Source of the DNA: Lepeophtheirus salmonis
Taxonomy: Eukaryota; Arthropoda; Copepoda; Siphonostomatoida; Caligidae
DNA length: 64,000 bases
Reading direction: 5' to 3'
NCBI RefSeq assembly: GCF_016086655.4
Contig: NC_052135.2
Location: 25,882,363-25,946,362 of the forward strand
In this document: positions 11,322-22,720 of the stretch, in pieces
Position numbering within the stretch: position 1 is the stretch's first letter
Layout: each line of letters begins with the position of its first letter
Translations under genes and position numbers: made by a program
The notes under the pieces: model-generated
Told to the model about the DNA's origin: nothing
Databases searched by the model: none
The model's input: only the letters and a program-made list of their open reading frames with translations

Positions 11322-11597
11322 TTAAAAATGATCCAAGTAATTGGATACTTGTTTTAACAGGTATGTAATCTCTTCATTTAGCCGATCATTTAATCCATAA
11401 AAAACGCACACAATGATTATTGTTAATGGTTTAATCACCCATAATCCCATTGAGATTGTAAAATTGTCCTTTATTGTTGAAATTTTCAGAAAGGGGAAAG
11501 ATATTGAGCAGAAGTTGTCAAGGTTTGTGGTGACACCTGTGCTCAAAGCTACAAGTATTTTTTCTAATTGGCATAATCTTTTTCTTCAACTCAACAG
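11322..11597 (-). CDS. possible exon of a membrane protein, unrecognised
   Basis: Minus-strand frame that stays open from about 11597 to a TAA at 11324-11322. It contains a hydrophobic helix-like stretch (SMGLWVIKPLTIIIVCVFYG) followed by a charged, coil-like tail (NDRLNEEITYLLKQV). It lacks a clear ATG, so it would be an internal or terminal exon. One transmembrane helix followed by a polar tail would suit a receptor-like protein, but no family is recognised and chance is possible. Confidence 0.2.
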
Positions 11598-11600
11598 TAT

Positions 11601-12017
11601 AGGATTAATTAGTCGGTCCTAAGGTCTCAGATACAACTGAAAAAAGGAGAATGAATGATAACTATAACATATAATACTAGAGTATTATACGTAGAGTTGT
11701 AAATTCTAAGCCCTTTTTCTATGTTAAAAACTATTTGAAGAATGTTTTAAGGCAGAACAGTTTAGTCATCGCGTTTACCTAATTCAGCTGAGATTAGCTG
11801 TGGGATGAAGGAAATAAACATGAGTCCGACTCCCTATGAAGTAAGGACATAAGTAAGAATTACTCCATTTTTGATCATCAATTTTACTGTGGTCTTACAC
11901 TTATAACTCCCAAACAAATCCTCAGTGTGAGACAACACACATCACTAAAATCAACAATACTGGCATCTTATCATTTCAAAATAAATAACTCTTTATCAAT
12001 TATTGATATAAAAAAGA
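11601..12017. other. upstream region of the NPC2-like gene
   Basis: Non-coding 5' flank. An RB-like leader ('agagttgtaa') occurs at 11693. Apart from the TATA box that follows, no specific control site is recognised. Confidence 0.35.
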
Positions 12018-12026
12018 TATAAAAAA
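12018..12026 (+). promoter_or_regulatory. TATA box of the NPC2-like gene
   Basis: TATAAAAAA centred about 45 bases before the ATG at 12066. With a typical 25-30 base offset, transcription would start near 12045-12055, leaving a 5' leader of only about 10-20 bases. Inferred from position and motif only. Confidence 0.5.
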
Positions 12027-12065
12027 CAGTTTGAGTCCGAGTATTGTCTTTGTTATTTCAACAAA

Positions 12066-12642
12066 ATGAAGTCTTTTCTCATTCTAATTACTTTAGTTTC
12101 GCTTACCTTCGGACTGGAAATTCGTGACTGCGGTAAGAAATTAAAATGGCATACTTATTCAGAAATTACATTACTACTGAAAATGAATAAACAGGTTCCC
12201 AAGGAGCAGAAATCACAAAAATCGACTTCCCAACATGTATTAAAGAGCCCTGTGTTGTTCATAGGGGTGATCAGCTCAAAGCCAAACTTTATTTGAAAGC
12301 CAAAAAAGCAACAGACTATTTGGACTGCGAACTTTCAGCTATTATGAGTGGTATTGAGTTGCCTTACCCAGGAGGTTGTGATGAAGCAGATGCCTGCCAA
12401 TCTCTTCTTGAAGGAGAGTGCCCTGTAGAAGAAGGAGCAGAGCTTATCTATGACGTCAGCATTTATATTGACAAAATCTTCCCTACAGTAAATGAGACAC
12501 AATGCCTAAAATTTTAAAATCCTTTTGAATTTAATATCTTATTTTTTTTACATAGATTGTTGTGGATGGAAAATGGAAACTTTTGGATGAGGATGAAGAG
12601 GTTTTCTCTTGTTTCAATATCAAAATGGATATAAGAGACTAA
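12066..12642 (+). CDS. NPC2-like secreted lipid-binding protein (ML domain)
   Basis: Three exons: 12066-12132, 12195-12487 and 12556-12642. Introns are 62 and 68 bases, with donors GTAAG and GTAAAT and acceptors ACAG and CATAG. The product has 148 residues; human NPC2 has 151. Residues 1-16 (MKSFLILITLVSLTFG) form a signal peptide. The mature chain shows the NPC2 pattern: DCG (Cys22) near the start, TCIKEPC (Cys37 and Cys42, the small disulphide loop), SGIELPYPGGC, then CPVEEG, and a C-terminal WKLLDEDE with SCFNI (Cys139, expected partner of Cys22). Family members bind sterols or other lipids in a beta-sandwich pocket and act in the endolysosome or outside the cell; arthropods often have expanded sets. 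Odd points: two cysteines beyond the usual six (eight in total, including Cys67 and Cys84), and no N-glycosylation sequon in the spliced protein. Reading through the second donor would end early with TQCLKF. No other gene sits close enough to form a cluster. Confidence 0.93.
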
Positions 12643-13735
12643 TTTGAAAACAGTTATACTTATAAGACACACCCTTTGCTTCAATGGACCACTTCGCATA
12701 TTTAAAATTAAATAATATCATAATTAATACTTTTCTAAATTAGTACTTGTTTTTATTGATCTCGAAAAAAATAGTCAACATAAAATTGTTTTATTGATTC
12801 AATCATAATATCTGGATTAAAAAGGAGCTACTATTTCTTTAAATAGGTCCTTTAAATATTTATAGATGAAGAACGAACATCAAAAATATTATAATTTCCC
12901 CTATTAGAATTTAGTCTCCTTACTTTTTGGTCTTTTGGATGGGATATTTTTTTATTCATCAGCTTTCACCTATAATGATTACGGCAAAGAAAACTCTAAA
13001 CATGGAGTATACCCACAATCTTTTCCTCCTTTCCTACTTTTTGAGCAACTCAGGACGATTTTCAATTTCCATATTTTTCTTGTTTTTTTGACCGATTAAG
13101 TAAAAAGACAGAAGTACTTATAATAATCTGTTTATCTTCATTTCCCCTGTTTTAAGAATTAGAGAATAGGTAGATGTTAAATCAAATTTTTCTCCTTATA
13201 AAATGGAAAGAATATTTAAAAAAAAAAAAATATTATTCTCTAAAAATCCCACAATATTAAGTTTTTCCGAAAATATTATATCTTTAAAATATGAATCTGC
13301 TGGCAAACAAAACTATGTTATTTGATTTACGGATACATATAACCATTTTGGATTCAGATTGGATTCATTTTTATTCAAATTGATTTATTTTTAATTAGTT
13401 ATGTAGAGTTCAAATTGTATGGAGAGCTCACATTAAACGTATGTACTTTTGATGTCGATCATTTTAAAAGCCTAAATAACCAAATTTTATAAAAACAAAA
13501 ATACTTTTTTACTCAATACTAAAGAAAATGGTGAACTACTGCCATGTTTTTGGATATATGATGAAACCAACAAATGAAAGAACATAAATATTTGCACTCT
13601 ATTAAAAATCAATTTCATGTTTTGTCATATATCATACCCTAATAATGGGTGTCGAGCGTTTTCGTGCGACGTAAGCTTGTAATGTTGACCCTTTTGGTGG
13701 TCTAAACAGTCAAGTTTCATATCAATGGAAGTCCT
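12643..13735. other. 3' flank of the NPC2-like gene and spacer
   Basis: No canonical AATAAA is seen within the first 100 bases after the stop, although AT-rich variants occur near 12705-12715. The rest is AT-rich spacer with a run of A at 13217-13230. No gene recognised. Confidence 0.4.
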
Positions 13736-13739
13736 TTTT

Positions 13740-14160
13740 TTTCACTTATAATAACTTCTGGATATCAAAATGAGACCAAAGAATAAAAGGGCCTAGACCC
13801 TACTGTCTATAAAAAAATTATGTCTATAATGTCTACTTATATTATATATCAGACCCTAATATGTATTAAAAATATGTTATTAGATCGTTATAGAGCCGTG
13901 TTTCCATATTGTACACAATAAATTATCTATTATAATGGGAAAAAAGATATTTTTCTCAATACTCTACTGTTCACGTCCCTAATCGATATTTTTTTGTTCA
14001 AATCTATCCATTTTTAGATATTTTTAGTACATATTACTAAGACTTAATTCAAATATTCGTCCTGGTCAAAGGCATTAAGTAGTATTTAATTAAGTTTAAG
14101 GAAGATTTTTTGAAAATTTGTCAATTTTATAAAGTAAAAATATCAACTTTGAGACCCCTG
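13740..14160 (+). repeat. dispersed repeat family RD, copy 1
   Basis: Contains 'ggatatcaaaatgagacc', 'cctactgtctataaa', 'cagaccctaatatgtatt' and 'atgggaaaaaagatat'. These blocks recur in order at 18505-18880 and in reverse orientation at 62900-63195. Confidence 0.65.
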
Positions 14161-14214
14161 AAGATGGTGTTATCTTCAATTTAATTGTAATTAATCATTT
14201 CAATGAAAAAGTTT

Positions 14215-14520
14215 CATTTACAATATGTTATTAGATCATTATAAATTCATATTTATGTGTTGTAGACAGTAAATTAACTATTAAATTTGCAAGGATAACA
14301 TATTTTTCTTCAATTATCCGATTTAGTCAATTTTTCAGCGGTCTATATCAAAATTAATTGCGGAAATCTAGCCATTAAAAAGAAACAATAGGCCAGTACA
14401 TATTAAATTTAATTCAAGTATGACTGATTTCTATGGAAATTAATTAGTATTTATTGCAGATGTTGAGTCGGTTTTTTTATAATTAAAGTAATTCGATGAA
14501 GTTTCATACATATTTACGAG
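14215..14520 (+). repeat. dispersed repeat family RD, partial second copy in tandem
   Basis: Begins 'atatgttattagatcatta', matching the middle of copy 1, and continues through 'cagtaaattaactatta', then 'agtacatatta', then a 'gttgagt' block. It gives a head-to-tail pair with copy 1. Confidence 0.55.
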
Positions 14521-17471
14521 TGAAATTTAATTATTTTTCTTCTGCCTCTGCCAAGCTCCTACCTCGTGTGGAGACTGTGATAGGGGCTGGAGTAATCTGT
14601 ATTGAATAATTTTTGCCAAGATTTATTGTTAAAAGTTTTTTCAATAATATTTTTCATTGTACATTTCTAAAAAAACAGTTATTAAGGTTTTAGTTTTCTT
14701 TCTTGATCGCAGAAAATTTCCCTGTCGCACACTGTATTAAGGCACCAACATGAGAAAAGATCACTTGAAAATTAATTTGTGAATAATTATATGATTATGA
14801 CATATAATTTTTTTTGAGAATCATTTATCTAATACACATCTTGGATAATGAATAAAAAGTTGTTGATGTAAAGTCCAAATACATTATTCAATAAAGAACA
14901 GAGCTAACGTTAATATACATAATTATTTACAAAGGTACTACATAAATACAAATCCAATACAGTAGGTATTGTGTAAGGAAACGAATAAAGTCTATCCATT
15001 GATTCTTTAGTGTGGTAAAATGATTATAAAAATGCTGCTTCCGTTTCTTTCTTTTTGAATGTGTAAAGAAAAACTATTCACATTTATATTGAGTTATTTT
15101 ACTTATATATATTATTTGTGTGTTCCTTTTCGGAAAGGACTTCCTCTTATCTCCCTCTCATGATAGACTGAATGGAACTTTTAGAAATAGGGAAATCCTT
15201 TGTATATGAGACAGAGTGTGTGGTGTACTACTATTGTGTATCTTGACGATGTTCTTTTCTCTGTGGCTTAAGTTGTACCTCTGATTATGAAAAGCTCGGG
15301 TTGCAAGTGTTTTAAACTACGAATACCGTTTTTAATTAGGATGAAATAAAGAGACTCAAACGAAAGAGGTGAATAGACAGTTGAAATAATAATAAAACAT
15401 ATGCCTCAATTCTGTCATTCACACAACATTGATCAAAATAACAATAAATAGGGATGTGATTCTTATTCAGCGCAATTAAAAAAAATTATAAATTTTCTTT
15501 GCAACAATTCAATCACCAACAATGAAGCAAGACAAAGTTATAAACAAGTCTTTTGGGACTACCAGTACGTTTTTAATCAGGGCAAACATGCAGGTAGTTT
15601 TAATTGGGATCAGATTTTGCTATTTTTAGCAACCGTAGGTGCTATAATTTCAGATCGACTAATAACTATAACCATAGTATTTTAATGTACTATCATCTCT
15701 TTTTTCAAAATTGTATTCTTAAAAATATCAGTAGTTGAGTTATAAAAATGATTTGCTTTCCTATTTATAATGCTACAGTATGAAAGAGCTTACAGTGCAA
15801 CAAGTTGGGGAAAAAAGTAAGTAAAAAATAACTATTGAATGATTTTTTTAATTATTTAGTTTGTATAGCAATAGATGGAAAAATCCTTTAAAGAATAATT
15901 TAAAACTGCAAGCAAGCTTTTGAAATATAGTTCAGAAATTTATGAAAAATGTTAATAAGTGCTTATTAATTAATTTAATTGAGCTGCGCGAATGGGCAGA
16001 TTTATATATTTAAAAAGATCTTGTAATGCAGTTAACAACTATTTTTTACATAATAATAGCATATAGAAGGAAAAGGGACTGAATCTTGTAACACTGGTAG
16101 TTTTGTAGCTCTTATCACTCCAAAAAGGGCAAAATATATCACTTTATATATGAAACTATTCAGCTGGTGATTTGAAGTATTAATCATAATTGTCATCCAA
16201 TTGTTTTATTAATAATGAATTCGTGTCTAGTTCTTATCTAATTATTTGTAATTGCATAGTAATATATGAGTTTAAATAAAGTTTTACAATATTTTCCTGC
16301 ATTGATGTTTTTTTAAATATTGAAGGTTTTCCTCTCTATATTAGTAATACATTTATCCCATAAAGTAATATAACAGGCAGCTGATTTTAATAAGGATTTT
16401 AATTCATGGGTATCATAAGTCTCCTATCGACTTCTCCTCGTGCTCTAAGAAATATCTATTTCTATAGATGACATTTTTTGGGCGTGGTTTTTAGGCTCAC
16501 CCCTATTTAGTCAATATTTACATTCCAATAGTCTCATTAGAAATAGAATATTTCATCTAGATATATCATTTCTTCTATTAATAAACTACAATTAGTACAA
16601 AGCATACTTATTTTTTCATCCTTGGCTTGATTAAAATATCATTAAGAATTTTATTTATTTATAAAATCAGCCCTTAATAAAATAATACCCCCTGACTCGA
16701 CGATAAAATTTGAGGAATGAACCTTTTCATAACCACAGAATAAAAATAATTACGGAAGTCTTTACTGCAAAAATATTAATAATAATGACGCAAACAAAGC
16801 CGAATAGAACTAAATGCCCTTGGATAAGATTGAAACTTTGATAATAATGATCCCCACCTGGACGTTATTTTGGATATAAATACCTATATCCATTGAGAGA
16901 TACTATTTAACAAAGTCTTAATTACTAATACTTTATGCATTTACTTACATACTAAGTTTTTTTTTATCTCTGAGATTTATACGGATGATTTTAGTAATGT
17001 GGAAGAGTAGAGGCTTCATGGAGATCACATAAGTTTGTTGTTTGACAGAAAAAGTATATAATATATGATGCCTTAAGATTAACACAATCTTTAACAAAAT
17101 CAAGAAAAGGAACAATTCCCTACATAAAACCCAGAATTTCGGTTAATTGTACGCTTATTATTCAGATTTTCGGGTAAGTTTACGATACCAAACAATTTTA
17201 AATATACTTTATAAGCTTCATCTAATTTACAAAACTATATTCGATTACGATATTGCTTTTCAAATATATTAAATCCATTTCAAATTATTTAATTCCAACC
17301 ATAATTTTTTGCTACTATAAGTTCAATTTGGGACCCTGCAAAGGAGTAATCAGTATAATTTTATAATAGAAATGGACTATAATTGGTTAAAGAATACGAA
17401 TGTAATCCAGACTCAATTTTGAGAACTAACATATTTCTAGATTTCTTTTGTGCTGATTTGCAAAATGGAAT
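14521..17471. other. long AT-rich spacer, no gene recognised
   Basis: No open frame of note on either strand. A slightly less AT-rich patch near 15120-15310 has no protein similarity that I can recognise. Confidence 0.4.
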
Positions 17472-17549
17472 GGAGTGACGTATCTCAGTGGACATGCACT
17501 TGATATACTTTTTGAACTCTAATGTCAAGTTCAATTCACAGTCGCTCCT
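17472..17549 (+). ncRNA. tRNA-like sequence (decayed tRNA or SINE head)
   Basis: Begins GGAGTGA and ends TCGCTCC, which pair over all seven acceptor-stem positions (one G-T pair). 'tatctcagtgg' resembles the A box, and 'aagttcaattc' resembles the B box, at suitable spacing. A D-stem-like pair GTAT/ATGC is possible. The T stem and the anticodon arm do not fold well, so a functional tRNA is unlikely. A tRNA pseudogene or the 5' head of a tRNA-derived SINE is more plausible. Confidence 0.4.
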
Positions 17550-17599
17550 ATAAAAGAAAACATATTTACTGTATAGAGTTATTTAAAATATGACATAGA

Positions 17600-17960
17600 A
17601 CGCGTGCAATACTTTTTATAGTTATTACTTGAACATGATTTGTATTTTCTAAAGGTTTTATCAGTATTATTTAATTCTAAAGAAGGGAATATCTCAGTAT
17701 AAAGTACTCACTAGTGTATGTGTAAAATGGATAGTAACAATGAGGGGTTTGACCTTCAATCATAATTATAAGTCCTTGTTGGAATTAGAGTAAAATTTAT
17801 GATTGACATCGGAATAATTCCAACCTATTTATTTTCGTGTTTATTTCCTTCCTTTCATGGCTGTTTGTAGCTACTCTAATAAAACGTCATAAAAGTTAAG
17901 CTAATTTTCTCAAAATTGTTAGAACTATCCAGTTAATTTTCGAGAATATTTTTGTTTTAC
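17600..17960 (+). repeat. dispersed repeat family RB, copy 2
   Basis: Carries 'agtataaagtactcacta', 'ttataagtccttgttgga' and 'gattgacatcggaataatt', then 'ttcatggctgtttgtagct' and 'agttaattttcgaga', parallel to copies 1, 3 and 4. Confidence 0.65.
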
Positions 17961-18500
17961 ATACTAACAGGTATTCTTTAACATTAATTCTTTATAGTGA
18001 CAACAAATACCATTTCTAGGTCAATTGGAGTAATTTTATCACTAAAATGACTACTTATACTTAATTTGTGCACCTCTATCTGACCAATAAGAGGAAATGA
18101 AATAAAAAAACCCAGGAAAATTATGAAAATTATTACCTCATTATTTGTAGGTACTTTTATCAATTTATATATAAGCAAACTTTTACTCTAGCTTTGATCT
18201 ACTTACAATATATAGTAACTTTTTATGTGTTATGAATCAAAATAGATCGCATGTTCTTCATTTTATTATGCAGAATGCATTACTGCATTCAAATCAACAT
18301 TTTGACAAATTACAGATTCAATTAAACATAGAGGCATTTTATTTTATGTTTGCTGTATAAATAATAAGTAGCTAGAAGATATATATCAGGTTTTGATGGG
18401 ACTTCGACATTGCTGATGTAGATGATTTATGTATCTTTACAACCAAATTTTTTTAAGAATAAAAACCTTTTTTTATTAATACTAAGACAAGTAGTGAACT
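17961..18500. other. spacer, nothing recognised
   Basis: AT-rich. The short minus-strand frame at 17984-18178 is Ile/Phe-rich with no recognisable family. Confidence 0.35.
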
Positions 18501-18504
18501 ATGG

Positions 18505-18880
18505 GATGCCAAATTGGGACCTACAAATAAATGGACTTAAACCTTACTATCTATAAAAAATATATAATATATTTAGATAATATTTAAAACATGTTATACA
18601 ATGATATACAATCTTTTTTCTATGTTGTAAATAAAAGTTAACCATTACAATGGAAAGAATATCATATATTTATCTAAGTCTCCAACTTTTCTCCTCACTA
18701 GTTGATCAAACATAATATAATTCTACAAATATAAACATTTAATAGGAATTCTCAGTATATTTTACTTTTATTTTATTCAAATATCACCTTTTATGATTGG
18801 GATCAAGTTGTATTAAATTCAGGTGTTGAGTTTTTATTTATTCTTAAAGTCATTTTATTGAGTTTAAGAATGTTTTGTTT
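18505..18880 (+). repeat. dispersed repeat family RD, copy 3
   Basis: Blocks 'gatgccaaattgggacct', 'ccttactatctataaa' and 'ttacaatggaaagaatat' follow the RD order. It ends in the 'gttgagtttttatt' block shared with copy 2, just before the hAT element. Confidence 0.6.
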
Positions 18881-18932
18881 GGACATTTATCTATAGAATG
18901 TAATAAAAATACTAACATTAATACTTCCAAGG

Positions 18933-20743
18933 CAGGGGTCACCAAACTACGGCCCGCGTTATCAGTTCATCCGACCCGTCGACTGTATTTGAATTTGATG
19001 CCAAAAAATATGCAATACGAAACTTTATGATAAAATTTAAATTAGAATATTATTTTTAGAATTATGATAAATCCTGATTAATATGTGTCTTAAATTTAGT
19101 ATTGTTGTCGTGTATTTTATGCGCATTATCTTGTATTATCTTTTAAATAAGTACTTTTGTCTTGTTTCATGCATTTCTAGAAATATTTATTCAATGTAGC
19201 ACCTGCAGGAGCGAGATTCGTCTCCTTCATCTTTATTTGAGTATCTCACAATTATGCATCTTTTTCGTTCTTTATTTTTCTGATCCCTTTTCTTCACCCT
19301 TCATTATGGCTACTAAAAAAACAAAAGTGGACGCCGAGTGTCGTGTTTTCAATGAAGAGTAGGGAGTAAAATATTTCTTTGTGGAAACAAAGGACCAGAA
19401 AGCTAGTCGCCTAATATGCACCGAATTAATTGTAGTTTTGAAAGAATACAACCTTCGGCGTCACTATGAAACAAAACATGTATTGACATATTTAAAGTTT
19501 TCTTGAAAGTTACGCTCAGGGAAATATGAATCCGTTAATTGTGGTTTAGAAACTCAAAAAACTTCTTTACGAGAAAGTTTGTATAAAATCTGTTAGTCTT
19601 ACAAGTTACCAAATATTGTATAAGATGGCAGAACGTGGGAAACTGTTGATTGATGGCAACTTCATCAAAGGATGTTTTGATGGAAGCAGCAAATGACTTG
19701 TGTCCTGAGAAAGCCATTTTATTAAGAAGTATCAGCCTTTTGGCAAGTTCAGTTGTGCGGAGAACAGATGAACTTGGACATAACATAGTGTTACAAATAC
19801 AGAAAAAATCTAGGAATTTTTTGTGGTATCCTCTGCGCTGGATGAGTCTAAGATCGTTCAAGTTCTTCAAAACTTCTCGTTTTTAATCATGGCTTTAATT
19901 TGGACTTTTAGATAACCCAAGAGTTGTCATCCATTTTCATCATTACAACAACTGGAAAATACATTTTCAGGGAGTCTTCAAAAAACTTTACAATGCTATG
20001 ACATTCAGTGGAATCAGCTTTGAGGTGTTACAGTTGATGGAGGAAAACATATGGCTGGAGTGAGGAAAGTTTTTTTTTTGAAGAGATTATCATATCTTGA
20101 CAGAATTGCAAGAGGAATTCTTCTGTTCCAGAATCCTTTTCAATGTAACCTTGAGTAGTCAGTAGAACTACAGTCGAAGCTCATTGATTTGGACTTTTTG
20201 AAAGAGAAGCACAGAGAAGAGAAGTTTGTTTCATTTTACAGCTCTTTGCTTGATGATGAATTTTCGAAACTGAAGAACTTTGCCACTGGTATCACTCTTT
20301 GGAACAGCTTAGGTCTGTAAGAAAACATTTTCAAAAATGAATAATGTGAAGTCAGCACATCGAACACTATTGACAGATGAACATTTGAAACCAATTCCCA
20401 TGATTGGATGCAGCAATTCCAAACCAAACATTGATGATATCTTGAAAGCCAAACGTCAGTTTCACAAATCTCACTAACCTCTTTTTACTTTTGCCTTTTA
20501 AGGACTATATTTTTGCTAACGTCGCCTCATTGATATCTTTTTAGTAAAAACAACATGTTGGTTGTTTTTGCAATTTTCGTTCATTGTAAACCACTCATCT
20601 ATGATTAACATGGCATGCTAAACTTAATTTTTGTCTTTTTTCAAAGTATTTTTTAAAAATTATTGAAGATAATAATTCAGCAGCCCACGTTCTTCATTCT
20701 TTCAGTTATCAGGCCCGCAGTAAAAAAAAATTGAAGACCCCTG
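18933..20743 (+). mobile_element. hAT transposon, both ends present
   Basis: The left end begins CAGGGGTCACCAAACTACGG. The right end, read inward, begins CAGGGGTCTTCAA. CAGGGGTC is a hAT-type terminus. The flanks are ttccaagg (18925-18932) and ctcccagg (20744-20751), agreeing at 6 of 8 positions, consistent with an aged 8-bp target duplication. Both ends also carry a 'gcgggcc/ggcccgc' block. The element is 1.8 kb and encloses a broken transposase; its length indicates internal deletion. Confidence 0.85.
19305..20480 (+). pseudogene. hAT transposase pseudogene (GTF2IRD2/FAM200-like)
   Basis: Starts near MATKKTKVDAECRVF. A BED-finger-like segment follows (SRLICTELI, then KEYNLRRHYETKH), in which the first Cys of the usual C-x-x-C is Arg. 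Further segments are FIKGCFDGSSK-like and EAANDLCPEKAILL, then SLLASSVVRRTDELG, then VTVDGGKHMAGVRK. The C-terminal dimerisation region appears as FSKMNNVKSAHRTLLTDEHL. Stop codons and frame changes are frequent (for example TAG at 19360-19362). Between the VRK motif and the C-terminal region (about 20070-20090) a large part of the catalytic core is missing, so it is inactive. Confidence 0.85.
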
Positions 20744-20751
20744 CTCCCAGG

Positions 20752-21587
20752 TGATGTTCCCTTCAATTATGACGTCAGTGAATATGCTCTATTGGTACAT
20801 CTTTTGTACAAACAACTACATACAGTGGTGACACTCAAGAAAACAAATCGGTTTCATTTTTTTTTTACTTATTACTAATAACAAAATTTTTGCACAACTT
20901 TTTAATCTCCAAAAATTGTCAAATTGTTTAGTATAAAAAGATTAATTCTAAGGGTCAGACAAATAAGTGCATTAATAGCCTCGTTTAGTTGTTATCAAGT
21001 GCCTTACGTAACATTTGTTTAAAATATGACCTATGACTTTCAATATTAAGATAACTTATATTCTTCATTTACAAAACTATTCACAAAATCAATCAATTAA
21101 TATTTTTCAAAGCCATATGTTTAGAATAAGAGTTATATAGACTTAATAACAAGGGCTTATAAAAAAAGGTCCTTTGGAAAAAATATAATATAACTTGTTC
21201 CATAAACTTTTTAAAAATTTATAAAAAAATGTCATTAAGCTAAAGGTAGAAGAAATCAAGAAAAAAGGTGAAATAAAGCCATTAAAAAATTATAAAACAC
21301 AGAACATTAAAAAAAGACATTTGATGGAAAACAAAGCAAATTATTTATTTCAAATGGATTTTCATTATTTTTGGCAAAAATTGAAAAAGTCCAATGTCAT
21401 TTTTTTTAAATCTCTTAATATCAAAGTTAGAAATTTTGAAAAAATATTCAAAACACCACTCTCAAGACATCACGACAAAAATAACGACACCTCGACATGT
21501 ACTTATGTATTCAAAAAACCTTTCTTTTGTTCTTATTGATAAAACCATGTTTTGAAATGATTACCAGATATTATTTTGTGGTGTCAG
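20752..21587. other. spacer, nothing recognised
   Basis: AT-rich, with a Lys/Phe-rich chance frame at 21321-21539. No feature supported. Confidence 0.4.
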
Positions 21588-22356
21588 GAGAGATCACATA
21601 CGGAAAATTAGTATAGGGAAAGTTTTTACTAGAATTATTCGTACTGGGACAATTTGTATATGATAAACATTACCGGGGGGGTATCCTAATGTAAATAATA
21701 ATTTCACTTATGTAATTACTAATGTTTTCGAAACCAGAGACATAATGGATTATTCATATTGGAAAAGACTAATCGCTAGGGCATATTAGTAGAAGAGGTG
21801 GTTAGATGTGGTGAGGCAAATCACTGAGAGGATTCGAGTAGGCACTCAAAGGTAAGATTGTAGGAGAGCAAGAGGAAATGAGAGATATGAGGGAGGAAAA
21901 ATGTAGAGCTGAGTACATTTGGATCAACCTAGAATTGAAATAAAGAGATGAGAACGATGCTCTTTGTCTCTTCATTAATCTTCTTTTTTATTATTTGAAG
22001 AGTAGGACGCAGGTTGGACTTCGTAGTCACTCAAGGGACTTGAATTACCAGAACTATATTTCTAGAACTGGGAATTCATACCTCCAATGGATCTCAAGAG
22101 AAGCAATGAGACCTAAACAAGTTGAAAATTTTGAGTGTATTTTTATAATTTAATACAATGACATTTGAATATGTAGCTTCATTTGTAATAGTAAACTTCA
22201 GTTATATTTTTCAAACAATATGTATAATACAATTTTATTTATTGATTCATTCCAGTTTAGAATGAGGATCGGCACCAATTTTATTAATGTGAATAACTAA
22301 TAATACTGTCCATTCCTTTGTCAATGTTTAATTTCATCTATTAATTTAATGAATAG
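21588..22356 (+). repeat. left long inverted repeat of the MULE
   Basis: Inverted match to 24560-25360, divergent but colinear, with a roughly 60-base gap relative to the right arm near 21770. Confidence 0.75.
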
Positions 22357-22368
22357 GCTATATATAAT

Positions 22369-22720
22369 GTAGTCACTCTTGGGACTTGAATCACCGGAGT
22401 TATGTTTCTAAAACTGGGAATTCTTACCTCTAATGGATCTCAAGACAAGTTAGTAGACCTTATGAAGTGACTTGTATACTCCTTTTACGGATTTTTTAGT
22501 GTATTTTCATAATTTAATACAATGACACTTGAATATCTAACTTCATTTGTAAAAGTAAACTTCAGTGATATTTATCAAACAATATTGAACATCCAATTTT
22601 ATATATTCATTCATTTTAATTCAGAATGAGAATCCGGATTCTACCTTATTAATGTGTATAACCAATATTAATGTTCCTTCCTTTGTTAATATTTAATTAC
22701 ATTAATTAATTTATTTGTTC
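22369..22720 (+). repeat. tandem duplication inside the left arm
   Basis: Repeats 22035-22350 head to tail: 'agtcactc', 'gggacttgaat', 'aactgggaattc', 'atggatctcaaga', 'ataatttaatacaatgaca', then 'attaatgtg'. In parts, such as 'taatgtgtataac', it is closer to the right arm than the first copy is. The right arm has only one copy. Confidence 0.75.
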
